Of a DNA stretch of 59,794 bases, positions 51,493-59,251 are shown piece after piece. A program made the translations under genes and the position numbers. A model generated the notes under the pieces. The model had not been told where the DNA came from. It ran no database searches and worked only from the letters and a program-made list of their open reading frames with translations. How positions within the stretch are numbered: the first letter of the stretch is position 1; every line of letters starts with the position of its first letter. Origin of the DNA: CAG-390 sp964579135 (GTDB lineage Bacteria > Bacillota > Clostridia > Oscillospirales > CAG-272); NCBI GenBank assembly GCA_964579135.1, contig CAZOFD010000008.1, positions 1-59,794 on the forward strand, written 5' to 3'.

Positions 51493-52086
51493 ATGTTTTA
51501 TTTCATAAGCGGCAAACTCGCACACCTCGAGCCCGGTCTCGCCGTTGTCGAAGCGGGCGGCGTCGGCTACGGTATGGTCATCAGCGGCACGACTTATTCC
51601 GCCCTGCCGCACGGAGAGACCGAGCAGTCCGTCAAGCTCTTTACCCATATGTCCGTTCGCGAAGACGGCATCGAGCTTTTCGGCTTTGCGACGCTTGAAG
51701 AACTGAACATTTTCAAAATGCTCATTTCCGTTTCCGGCATAGGTCCGAAAGCCGCAACGTCCCTGCTCGGTTGTCTTTCGCCCGAAAAGCTCGCAGTCGC
51801 CATATGCTCCGACGATAAAAAAGCGCTTTCCAAAGCGCCCGGCATCGGCGCAAAGACCGCGGCACGCATAGTGCTTGAACTGAAAGACAAACTGCACGCC
51901 GCACCGAACGCCGTCGACGAGCCGGACGCTGCCCCGGCGGAGCCGTCCCTTTCCTCGGAGGCGCTCGACGCACTTATGGTGCTCGGCTTTAACCGCGCGG
52001 CTGCGGCGGAAGCGTTGCGCGGCACCGACCCCGACGCCGAACTCGAAGACGTTATCCGCGACGCGCTGAAAAAACTGATGAAATAA
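51493..52086 (+). CDS. ruvA: Holliday junction branch migration protein RuvA
   Basis: A 197-aa RuvA, the junction-recognising tetramer of the RuvAB branch-migration machine. The N-terminal OB fold (MFYFISGKLAHLEPGLAVVE), two helix-hairpin-helix motifs (ISVSGIGPKAATSLLG about 77-92; LSKAPGIGAKTAARIVLEL) and the C-terminal RuvB-binding domain (about 150-197) are in order. A GGAGG box lies about 9 bases upstream. It precedes ruvB by 44 bases. No ruvC gene is nearby, which is common in Firmicutes, where RecU often serves. Confidence 0.97.
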   Translation: MFYFISGKLAHLEPGLAVVEAGGVGYGMVISGTTYSALPHGETEQSVKLFTHMSVREDGIELFGFATLEELNIFKMLISVSGIGPKAATSLLGCLSPEKLAVAICSDDKKALSKAPGIGAKTAARIVLELKDKLHAAPNAVDEPDAAPAEPSLSSEALDALMVLGFNRAAAAEALRGTDPDAELEDVIRDALKKLMK

Positions 52087-52130
52087 GTCGGCTCTCTTCG
52101 GAGAAAGCCTAAAAAGGAAAGAGATTCTTT

Positions 52131-53222
52131 ATGAACGACGATTTCGATTTTGAGAACAGGATCGTAAGTTCCTCATACAACAAAAGCGAGGACGAATACG
52201 ACACGTCCCTGCGCCCGCACACGCTTGACGAATATATCGGGCAGGAAAAAGTCAAGGCAAACCTCGGCATATATATAGAAGCCGCTAAGATGCGACAAGA
52301 CACGCTCGACCACGTTCTGCTCTACGGCCCTCCGGGGCTCGGCAAAACGACCCTTGCGGCGATCATCGCATCCGAGATGGGCGTTAACCTCAGGGTAACG
52401 TCCGGACCCGTTATAGAAAAGCAGGGCGATCTCGCCGCGCTTCTGACCAACCTGCAGCCCGGCGACGTGCTTTTTATCGACGAGATACATCGTATGCAAC
52501 GAACGGTCGAGGAGATACTCTATCCCGCAATGGAAGACCACGCCATCGACATAATCATCGGTAAGGGTCCCGCGGCAAGGAGCATAAGGATCGACCTTGC
52601 GCCGTTCACTCTTATCGGCGCAACGACGCGCGCGGGGCAGCTCTCCACGCCGCTTCGCGACCGTTTCGGGGTCATATTTCGGCTTGAGCTCTACTCGCCG
52701 GACGAACTTGCGCGGATAATAACCCGCAGTTCCGCCATCCTCGGCTTGCCGATATCCGACGACGGCGCTTTCGAGATAGCGTCGCGCTCTCGCGGAACGC
52801 CGCGTATAGCCAATCGGCTTCTCAAACGCGTTCGCGATTTCGCCCAGGTTATGGGCAAGGATACCATCGACGCGGAGATCGCCTCGTTCGCACTCGGCAA
52901 ACTCGAGATCGACGAGCTCGGTCTCGACAATACGGACAGGCGTATGCTCGAGACCATTATCGACGTTTACGACGGCGGTCCCGTCGGGCTCGAAACCCTT
53001 GCCGCTTCCGTCGGCGAGGAAGCGGTAACCATCGAGGACGTTTACGAACCGTACCTTATTCAGCTCGGCTTTCTTGCCAGAACGCCGCGCGGAAGGTGCG
53101 CAACGCGCCGCGCATATATGCACTTGGGCAAAAAATACGTTTCGGATCGCAACGGCGCTCCGAGGTGCGCAAATCAGGTAGTTATCGACGAAGCCTTTGC
53201 AATGCCCGACGACGAGAATTGA
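52131..53222 (+). CDS. ruvB: Holliday junction branch migration ATPase RuvB
   Basis: A 363-aa AAA+ motor that pumps DNA through RuvA-bound junctions. Seen are SLRPHTLDEYIGQEKVK-like N-terminus, Walker A YGPPGLGKTTLA (about 63-74), Walker B LFIDEIHRM, sensor TLIGATTRAGQLSTPLRDRF, and the C-terminal winged helix with YEPYLIQLGFLARTPRGR. It ends with a short acidic tail. Operon with ruvA; an 86-base gap separates it from the membrane protein gene. Confidence 0.98.
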   Translation: MNDDFDFENRIVSSSYNKSEDEYDTSLRPHTLDEYIGQEKVKANLGIYIEAAKMRQDTLDHVLLYGPPGLGKTTLAAIIASEMGVNLRVTSGPVIEKQGDLAALLTNLQPGDVLFIDEIHRMQRTVEEILYPAMEDHAIDIIIGKGPAARSIRIDLAPFTLIGATTRAGQLSTPLRDRFGVIFRLELYSPDELARIITRSSAILGLPISDDGAFEIASRSRGTPRIANRLLKRVRDFAQVMGKDTIDAEIASFALGKLEIDELGLDNTDRRMLETIIDVYDGGPVGLETLAASVGEEAVTIEDVYEPYLIQLGFLARTPRGRCATRRAYMHLGKKYVSDRNGAPRCANQVVIDEAFAMPDDEN

Positions 53223-53308
53223 CGCCGCGCCACGGCAGGCAACGCGCCGAAAAGCACCGAAAAGCGTCGCCGCGAATTTTGAACGAATCAATCATACAGA
53301 GATCTAAA

Positions 53309-54073
53309 ATGAAAGTAAAATTCGAAAACAAATTTATAATCTGTCTTGTCGCCGCACTTTTGTGCGCACTCGTTTCGACGTGCGTGTGCGCCCCGTTGTT
53401 TATAGAGACGTCGAGCGACGTTATGTATGCAAACTCGCTCCTGCCCCCGATATTCGCTTTGCTCGAGCGACTGCTGTCGGAAGCCTATACGTACCTGCTT
53501 ATTGCCGCCGCCGTATTCGCCGCCCACAGGTATAATTCGTCGCGCAAAATTATGAACGTATCTTTCGTCTTTTGCGTCGGCGTGATACTTGTGCGTTACG
53601 CTGCCAACACGATAACGGCAGCCGTTACGACCGGGTATTTCGACCTCGGGTTCGACGCCGTCGCGATCATCGTGCAAATAGCGCTCGACACGCTTTTGAT
53701 CTTGTTGCCGCACGCCGTCTGTCGCAAGCGTACGGCGGCGCTGAACGCAAAAAATCGCGAACTTGCCAGGGCGCAAAAATACGCCGTCAACGCTCCCGCA
53801 CCCGAGCCCGAAACGGCGTATCCCTTCGCTTCGTTTTTCTCTTTCTCCTCGCCGATTCTTTCGTCCGTCGCTGGGGCAACGCTCGCCTGCCTCGCCATAG
53901 CGCTCATACAGCGCGTATTCTCGGACGTGGCTTTGGGAGCGCCGACGTCTTTGCGCGATCTTATCGATATGATATTCGGCTACTCATCCGACGTGCTCTG
54001 CGCGCTGCTCGGATACGGTGTCGCATATTTCGCGTTGTCGCTTTTACTTGCCGATAAGAAAAGCGAAAAATAA
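53309..54073 (+). CDS. Hypothetical multipass membrane protein
   Basis: A 254-aa protein that I do not recognise. About six membrane segments are visible: near 9-30, 45-72, 83-105, 112-133, 178-198 and 225-245. A charged cytoplasmic loop (RKRTAALNAKNRELARAQKY, about 134-153) and a Pro/Ala/Glu stretch (APAPEPE) lie between segments four and five. The start at 53309 is the first Met after ruvB giving a plausible N-terminus (MKVKFENKFI); no clear Shine-Dalgarno box precedes it. It is followed by a bidirectional terminator. Confidence 0.75.
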   Translation: MKVKFENKFIICLVAALLCALVSTCVCAPLFIETSSDVMYANSLLPPIFALLERLLSEAYTYLLIAAAVFAAHRYNSSRKIMNVSFVFCVGVILVRYAANTITAAVTTGYFDLGFDAVAIIVQIALDTLLILLPHAVCRKRTAALNAKNRELARAQKYAVNAPAPEPETAYPFASFFSFSSPILSSVAGATLACLAIALIQRVFSDVALGAPTSLRDLIDMIFGYSSDVLCALLGYGVAYFALSLLLADKKSEK

Positions 54074-54133
54074 CGCGCCGCGCAAAAAGTACTGTCCCGT
54101 CGGCAAAAGATCCGACGAAAAGCGATAACGTAC

Positions 54134-54177
54134 AAAGCGTCACCCGCACGGTCAAAGACCGCCGCGGGTGACGCTTT
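54134..54177. terminator. Bidirectional terminator with nested stem
   Basis: The outer 14-bp stem (54134-54147 with 54164-54177) is perfect; an inner CGGTC/GACCG stem (54049-style nesting, 54149-54153 with 54157-54161) closes on AAA. It separates the convergent membrane protein gene and Ntn-hydrolase gene. Confidence 0.85.
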
Positions 54178-54186
54178 TCTCCGAGG

Positions 54187-55086
54187 CTATATCCGTCGCG
54201 GCAAAAACGTCTCTTTTAAAAAGGCGCCGTTTTCGTTGCCGCGCAACGAAAAACAACGCAAGCACCCGTCGCGCCTCGTTACCGTATAATATCTCCTCGC
54301 GCCGATATCCGTACACGAGGCGTACACCGTGCCGACAAGCTCGCCGTCGTCGCCCCAGACCGCACCGTAGGGAGGCGAAACGGAGCCGAGCAACGACAAG
54401 ACCGAGGCAACGGGGGCGTCGTCGCAAAAAGGCGCGCATCTTTTTAAAAGAAAAGCCGCACGCGCAAAACGCTCTTGCGATGAAAAGCCTCCTGGAAGTC
54501 CGCGGCATCGTTCGTCATACGGCAAAGACAAAACCGAGTGCGCGTATTCGCGTTGTTCCGCAAACGGCGGATGATTTGTCAGCACGTCCTCGTCGTCCTC
54601 CGATATTACGAGACCTTCCGCCAAAGGCTCCGCGACAATCGACGAGGTGCGATCCGCAAAATGCCAATGCAAGGGCGTTGCGGGCATATCGTCGCCGACG
54701 CCCCCGTCGACGATATCGCATTTTTCGAGCAGGCGTTTTGCCGCCGCCACGCTTGCGCATTGCGACAAAACGAACGGTATGACCTCAAACGAGCGAAGTC
54801 CTATACGCGACGGCGAAGCCGACTGACGATATTGCGCACATCCGGAAAAATCGAGTCCCGCGGCGCAAAGCCCGGTCTCGTTAACGGCGTCGGCATAAAG
54901 CGGAAAGCCGCCCGCAACGATTGCCGCTCCGATCATCGCATAATGACGCGCCGAACTTGCACCGTATCCGAACTCAAGCAAAAAATCGCGCGGAGTGAGA
55001 ACGATATGCTCCCCGAAAGAGCGAGCGATATCCATATTGCGACCGAAATACGCGTTTTTGCCCCTCAAAACAATCGAAGTACACAT
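54187..55086 (-). CDS. Choloylglycine hydrolase/penicillin acylase-type Ntn-hydrolase
   Basis: A 299-aa cytoplasmic N-terminal-nucleophile amidase of the linear-amide family. The start at 55086 puts Cys at position 2 (MCTSIVLRG), which would become the nucleophile after Met removal; a longer frame from 55095 would bury it. A GGAGAG box supports 55086. Further family features are YFGRNMDIARSFGEHIV (Asp and Arg of the active site), the VNETGLCAAGLDF segment and TNHPPFAEQ with the conserved Asn. Members include bile salt hydrolases and acyl-homoserine lactone acylases; motifs seen here do not separate them. The aldose-epimerase-like gene lies 114 bases upstream. Confidence 0.85.
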   Translation of the reverse strand: MCTSIVLRGKNAYFGRNMDIARSFGEHIVLTPRDFLLEFGYGASSARHYAMIGAAIVAGGFPLYADAVNETGLCAAGLDFSGCAQYRQSASPSRIGLRSFEVIPFVLSQCASVAAAKRLLEKCDIVDGGVGDDMPATPLHWHFADRTSSIVAEPLAEGLVISEDDEDVLTNHPPFAEQREYAHSVLSLPYDERCRGLPGGFSSQERFARAAFLLKRCAPFCDDAPVASVLSLLGSVSPPYGAVWGDDGELVGTVYASCTDIGARRYYTVTRRDGCLRCFSLRGNENGAFLKETFLPRRI

Positions 55087-55200
55087 AAAAAGCACTCTCC
55101 TTCGGGATATTTTTTCCCAAACGAGAGCGCTTTATTCGTAAAGTTTGCCGCGTGCGCCCGTTCGGCACGTCGCGGCTTTCGGCGCGGTAAAAAACGTTTT

Positions 55201-56091
55201 TTACCGTTCGCCGCACCCGCGCACCTCTACGGAGAACGGGAACTCGTACTTTTCGTGCGGAGCGAGAGCCATTATCTCCGCTTTTTTTGTAAGTTCGTCA
55301 ACCGTTCCGTCGCGCGCGGGTGCTCCGCAAAGCGGTTCAATGCAGCAATACGGAGCCTGCGTCCGAGGCGCGTGCCACAACCCCATAAAACGCGCCTTCG
55401 GTGCGTCGAGTACCACCTCTTCGTCACCGCCGTCGCGCCGCAAAACGGCTCGCATCCCCGCCCCGCGCAAAAACACGGCGTCATCGTCGAACATATCGTG
55501 AGTTAAAGGGATGCCGCCGCGCCCGTCCAGTTCATACGGAAGATAAGCCCCCGTGATAAACTTGTTCGCACTCAGCTCCACCATACTTACGTCCGTCGCA
55601 AGCGGAAGATCCACCCGATAATCAGCAAAATCCCCTCCGCAAAACGGAACGTTAAACCCGGGGTGGGCTCCTATCGAAAAAAACATCATACCGTCTCCGC
55701 GGTTTTCCGCCTCGACCGTGCAAGACAGCTTTTTGCCGAGCAACTTATACGTTACGCGCAAAGCGAACTCAAACGGATATTGCGCACGCGTCGATTCGGT
55801 ATCGAAAAACGACAAAGAGATCGAGTCGCCGCCGTGCTCCGCGAATTGCGGCTCGCTGTCTTTTAAAAAGCCGTGAATATCCATCTCGTACGTTCGACCC
55901 GCGTAACGATACCGCCCCTCCCACAATCTGCAACAAATCGGGAAAAGTATCGGCGCCCTGCCGCTCCAATATCGCGCATCGCCCTGCCAAATATATTCTC
56001 GCGCTTTGCTTTTGCCGAAAAACGACGTCAACTCGCCGCCGCGACTTGACACCTCCGCCCTAAAAAACTCGTTTTCTATGCGATATATCAT
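55201..56091 (-). CDS. Aldose 1-epimerase family protein (LacX-like)
   Basis: A 296-aa beta-sandwich protein of the galactose-mutarotase superfamily, close to the LacX type. Seen are SRGGELTSFFGKSKAREYIW (about 16-35), APILFPICCRLWEGRYRY, DIHGFLKDSEPQF with the conserved His, and the catalytic-side segment IGAHPGFNVPF with a second His. It would interconvert sugar anomers or bind a sugar. It lies between the PHP and Ntn-hydrolase genes on the same strand with gaps of about 105-115 bases, so one transcript is possible. Confidence 0.88.
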   Translation of the reverse strand: MIYRIENEFFRAEVSSRGGELTSFFGKSKAREYIWQGDARYWSGRAPILFPICCRLWEGRYRYAGRTYEMDIHGFLKDSEPQFAEHGGDSISLSFFDTESTRAQYPFEFALRVTYKLLGKKLSCTVEAENRGDGMMFFSIGAHPGFNVPFCGGDFADYRVDLPLATDVSMVELSANKFITGAYLPYELDGRGGIPLTHDMFDDDAVFLRGAGMRAVLRRDGGDEEVVLDAPKARFMGLWHAPRTQAPYCCIEPLCGAPARDGTVDELTKKAEIMALAPHEKYEFPFSVEVRGCGER

Positions 56092-56197
56092 ACTCTTCTC
56101 CGTTCTTTCCCGTTAACGTGCAGCGCCTCGGCGCCGCTGCCGAAATGCCGCCTGCATTCGAGCAGTTCATCCGCTCGTGGGGCGGTGCTTTCGCGCT

Positions 56198-56998
56198 TCA
56201 GCCTATTTTCTTTTTTGCAAAGCCGCAAGGGGTCATCTCCCAGATTTCATCGATACCGTTCGACAGCAAAAGTCGGCACGCCTCGTCAAACCAAAAAGTA
56301 ATATTTTCGTTTTTGTGAGAATCCGATGCCAATACTATCTTGCCGCCGCAATTTGCCGCCTCGCGCAAAAGGAACGGCGCGGGGTACGGCTCGCTGCGAT
56401 AGCCTCGCGCGATCGCGCCCGTGTTAAGCTCGATATACGGCGTGACCTTAAGGCACTCTCGCAATGCGGAAACGGCACACGAAACGTACCCCTCCGTCAC
56501 CGGCGTAAACGAAAATTTGGCAAGCAGATCGAAATGACCGAGGATGTCCGGGTGCAGTGCGCAAACTTTTTCGGCATAATTCTCGAAATACGCGCGGGCA
56601 AAACGGTCACTGTCCGCGCCGAACTTCGAATCGATAAGCTCCCTTTGCCACTCGCGCGCGCCGTCGACGCTGTAATATTCGCCGCCGCACTTTATATAAT
56701 GGCAATCGCCGATAACGTAATCGTAATCTTCACGGTCGTCAAGCGGCGCGGCTGCGTCCGCCTCGATGCCGCAAAGCACAGTTATCCTGTCGCCGTATTT
56801 GGCGCGAATCTTTCTCACTTCGGCTTTATATCGCGGAATATCTTCCTTTTTAATACAATATCTGCCGTCGAACTCGGTATATCCGTGATCGGATATGCCG
56901 ATAACCGCCATTCCGCGTTCTATGGCGCAAAGTACGGTCTCCTCAACGGTATTCTTCCCGTCCGAAAACGTCGTGTGGATATGAAGATCGGAATACAT
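56198..56998 (-). CDS. PHP domain phosphatase, histidinol-phosphatase (HisJ) family
   Basis: A 266-aa TIM-barrel metal hydrolase. The metal ligands are visible in order: LHIHTTFSDGK (about 5-15), GISDHGYTEF (about 34-43), the Glu in CGIEAD, H in IGDCHYIKC, HPDILGHFDLL, and LASDSHKNENI near the end. Members hydrolyse histidinol phosphate in histidine synthesis, but no other his gene is here and related PHP phosphatases act on other esters. A SigA-type promoter lies upstream. Confidence 0.88.
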   Translation of the reverse strand: MYSDLHIHTTFSDGKNTVEETVLCAIERGMAVIGISDHGYTEFDGRYCIKKEDIPRYKAEVRKIRAKYGDRITVLCGIEADAAAPLDDREDYDYVIGDCHYIKCGGEYYSVDGAREWQRELIDSKFGADSDRFARAYFENYAEKVCALHPDILGHFDLLAKFSFTPVTEGYVSCAVSALRECLKVTPYIELNTGAIARGYRSEPYPAPFLLREAANCGGKIVLASDSHKNENITFWFDEACRLLLSNGIDEIWEMTPCGFAKKKIG

Positions 56999-57061
56999 AG
57001 CGTGCCCTTACCCTTTCTCGCTCGCCGCCGATACGCCGGCAAAGCCTACGATAACGTACAC

Positions 57062-57090
57062 ATTATATCACCGAAAAGAGATATTTGCAA
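57062..57090 (-). promoter_or_regulatory. SigA-type promoter of the PHP phosphatase unit
   Basis: TTGCAA (57085-57090), 17-base spacer, TATAAT (57062-57067) preceded by TGA. Divergent from the rplJ promoter. Confidence 0.75.
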
Positions 57091-57116
57091 TATTTTCAAT
57101 TTTTTTAAAAAAAGCG

Positions 57117-57145
57117 TTGACAAACGTCTTGCGGCGTGCTATAAT
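57117..57145 (+). promoter_or_regulatory. Perfect-consensus SigA promoter of rplJ-rplL
   Basis: TTGACA (57117-57122), 17-base spacer, TATAAT (57140-57145) with TGC before the -10. Strong promoter expected for ribosomal genes. Confidence 0.93.
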
Positions 57146-57152
57146 ATTTTCG

Positions 57153-57300
57153 TTATCCAAAGACAGCAGGTTCCCGTAAAAGCAAATGCCACCCTGCCGA
57201 GGAGAATGAAACGTGTATATATGTTTTGTCTTTCTTCGGGTGTGGTTTGCCGCACGGGAGAAAGATATTTTTTTGCCCTTTTCAGGGCGCGAATCAAACC
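57153..57300 (+). ncRNA. L10 leader (rplJL autoregulatory 5' leader)
   Basis: The roughly 165-base region between promoter and rplJ holds the L10-leader core: GCAGG (57166-57170) pairs with CCTGC (57193-57197), enclosing a 22-base internal loop, followed by CGAGGAGAATG. It is followed by an attenuator hairpin. Such leaders bind the L10-L12 complex and control the operon. Confidence 0.8.
57230..57274 (+). terminator. Attenuator terminator inside the rplJ leader
   Basis: CTTTCT (57230-57235) pairs with AGAAAG (57259-57264), and GTGTGG (57240-57245) pairs with CCGCAC (57250-57255), loop TTTG. A U7 run (57268-57274) follows at once. It stands upstream of the rplJ Shine-Dalgarno box, so it would switch off the operon when formed. 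Confidence 0.78.
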
Positions 57301-57317
57301 AAGGAGGTAAACAGATT

Positions 57318-57842
57318 ATGCCCAGTAACGCTATACTTGAGCAGAAGCAGCAGATCGTTTCCGATCTTACCGAAAAGATTCGCAACTCGGTTTCGGGTGT
57401 CGTGGTCAACTACCAAGGCATCACCGTTGAGGACGACACGAAAATGCGTAAGGCACTGCGCGAAGCAGGTGTTTCTTACCAAGTAATGAAGAACTCCCTC
57501 ACCGGCAGAGCTTGCGATAACTGCGGTTACGGCGAAATGAAGCAGTACCTCGAGGGTATGACGGCTATCGCCGTAAGCGAAAGCGACGTTATCGCTCCCG
57601 CAAAGATACTCTCGGAATACGCTGAGAAGATCGAATCTTTCAAGATCCTCGCAGGTTACGTCGACGGCGGAGTTATCGACGCCGCAGCCGTTGAGAAGCT
57701 TGCAAAGACCCCGTCTCGCGAGACGCTTATCTCTCAGTTGCTCTTCTGCATCCAGTCCCCCATTACCAAGTTCGTTTATGTGCTTGACCAAGCGGCTAAG
57801 AAAGACGGCGAGTCCGTCGAAGAGACCGCAACCGAAGCCTAA
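57318..57842 (+). CDS. rplJ: 50S ribosomal protein L10
   Basis: A 174-aa L10, base of the ribosomal stalk that holds L7/L12 dimers. Family segments: IVSDLTEKIRNSVSGVVVNY, LREAGVSYQVMKNSLTGRA, and the C-terminal helix that binds L12. The start at 57318 has an AAGGAGG box 10 bases upstream; an in-frame extension to 57213 runs through the attenuator and is not coding. It is followed by rplL after 55 bases. Confidence 0.98.
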   Translation: MPSNAILEQKQQIVSDLTEKIRNSVSGVVVNYQGITVEDDTKMRKALREAGVSYQVMKNSLTGRACDNCGYGEMKQYLEGMTAIAVSESDVIAPAKILSEYAEKIESFKILAGYVDGGVIDAAAVEKLAKTPSRETLISQLLFCIQSPITKFVYVLDQAAKKDGESVEETATEA

Positions 57843-57897
57843 AGCAAGGCTTTCGATAATTTAAAATTCAATTCATTCCATTCAGGAGGATATTAAA

Positions 57898-58281
57898 ATG
57901 GCAAACGAAAAGATCACCGCTATTCTTGATGAGATCAAGGGTCTCACCATTCTTGAGCTCGCTGAGCTCGTATCCGCTTGCGAGGAAGCATTCGGCGTTT
58001 CCGCAAGCAACATTTCCGCAGGCGCAGCAGCTCCCGCAGCCGGCGCAGCAGCTCCCGCAGCTGAGGAAAAGACCGAATTCGACGTTGTTCTCGCAAGCTT
58101 CGGCGCTAACAAGCTCGCCGTTATCAAGGCTGTTCGCGAGATCACCGGTCTCGGACTTAAGGAAGCAAAGGAACTCGTCGAGGGTGCTCCCAAGACCGTT
58201 AAGGAAGGCGTTTCCAAGGACGAAGCCGAGAACATCAAGGCAGGTCTCACCGAGGCAGGCGCAACTGTCGAGATCAAGTAA
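57898..58281 (+). CDS. rplL: 50S ribosomal protein L7/L12
   Basis: A 127-aa stalk protein that recruits translation factors. The N-terminal dimerisation domain (about 1-35), an Ala/Pro/Gly hinge (AGAAAPAAGAAAPAAEE) and the globular C-terminal domain (FDVVLASFGANKLAVIKAVR, LGLKEAKELVEGAPKTVKEG) are as expected. An AGGAGG box precedes the ATG. The hinge contains a duplicated GAAAPAA unit. Confidence 0.98.
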   Translation: MANEKITAILDEIKGLTILELAELVSACEEAFGVSASNISAGAAAPAAGAAAPAAEEKTEFDVVLASFGANKLAVIKAVREITGLGLKEAKELVEGAPKTVKEGVSKDEAENIKAGLTEAGATVEIK

Positions 58282-58313
58282 TTCAAACCCGAAATTGCAA
58301 ATCCTGTCTGTTC

Positions 58314-58345
58314 AAAAAAGAGTTGCCGCAAGGCAACTCTTTTTT
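58314..58345. terminator. Bidirectional terminator after rplL
   Basis: A 14-bp perfect stem (58314-58327 with 58332-58345), GCAA tetraloop, A6 and U6 flanks. It ends the ribosomal operon and the convergent GNAT gene. Confidence 0.94.
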
Positions 58346-58428
58346 GATATTCTCTTTTAGCTCTGCCGTCTCCGCCGTCTCCGATATATCCGCGCGCGCC
58401 GCAACTTCCACGTGCGCCGAAGCCGAAC

Positions 58429-58956
58429 TCACACGTCAAGCTCGAACACGCCGCCCTCAAACGTAATATCGCGCCCCTCGCCGTCCTTGTAAAACGAGAC
58501 TTTTTCCGTTTTCGCAAGCGAAAAGCCGAGCCTGCCGAGCAAAGCTACGCTCGGCAGATTTTCGAGCGCGGTGCCCGCAATGATCTTTTTCGCTCCGATC
58601 TCGCGCATTCGCCAGATAAGCTCCGTCATACTGCGGGTTGCGATACCGCGCCCGTGCCAGCCGGAGTGAAAGCAATACCCCGCCTCATACCCGCACGGTC
58701 TTAGGTGAAACGCCACGTAGCCGACGACTCGCGAGCCTATGCAAACGGAAAAGAACATATGTTCCGTACCGTTGCGCGTGCCCGCCCACCGCTCTATCAT
58801 ACGCCGCACCGTTTCGTCGTCCGTCGGGTGGGGCTTATCGTAGCGCGAATACTCCGAATCCGCGAAATCGAGCCATATCTCCTTTATATCTTTCCAGTCG
58901 TCCTCTTCGACGCGACGAATATCAAACGTATCCGCCCGTGCGATACTTTTATCCAT
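58429..58956 (-). CDS. GNAT family N-acetyltransferase
   Basis: A 175-aa acetyltransferase of the GNAT fold, transferring acetyl from acetyl-CoA to an amine. The acetyl-CoA loop reads HSGWHGRGIATRSMTELI (RxxGxG-like), preceded by the strand VVGYVAFHLRPCGYEAGYCF and followed by ENLPSVALLGRLGFSLAKTE, as in RimJ/RimL-like members. The start at 58956 follows an AGGTGGAG stretch; two nearby upstream ATG codons are also possible. Substrate unknown. The 58957-59171 stretch upstream shows no gene or clear promoter. Confidence 0.87.
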   Translation of the reverse strand: MDKSIARADTFDIRRVEEDDWKDIKEIWLDFADSEYSRYDKPHPTDDETVRRMIERWAGTRNGTEHMFFSVCIGSRVVGYVAFHLRPCGYEAGYCFHSGWHGRGIATRSMTELIWRMREIGAKKIIAGTALENLPSVALLGRLGFSLAKTEKVSFYKDGEGRDITFEGGVFELDV

Positions 58957-59171
58957 TCTCCACCTCATCACCATACAATCGGTAAATCTCCGAGACGTCC
59001 GATCTTTGAAGCAGCCCGCAAAGATTTTCAACCGCTTCAAACGATGCTTTTATATTCGCAATTTGCGCATCGAATGATTTTGAAAAATCCACAGTCGGAA
59101 CTCTTTTTCGTATCGCGCACGATTTACCAGTTTTAACAACGGAATATCCTTTATTGTAAATAAAAAAATTC

Positions 59172-59201
59172 GGCGGGGGTGATACTTAAGCAGCCCCCGC
59201 C
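59172..59201 (-). terminator. Intrinsic terminator of the collagen-like gene
   Basis: GGCGGGGG and CCCCCGCC (59172-59179 with 59194-59201) form the stem; on the minus strand it is followed by AAUUUUUUU. It lies about 50 bases past the stop of the collagen-like gene. Confidence 0.85.
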
Positions 59202-59251
59202 ATACTTTTGACCGGCACTTATACGCGTCGCAAGCTTTATATTATTGAATT

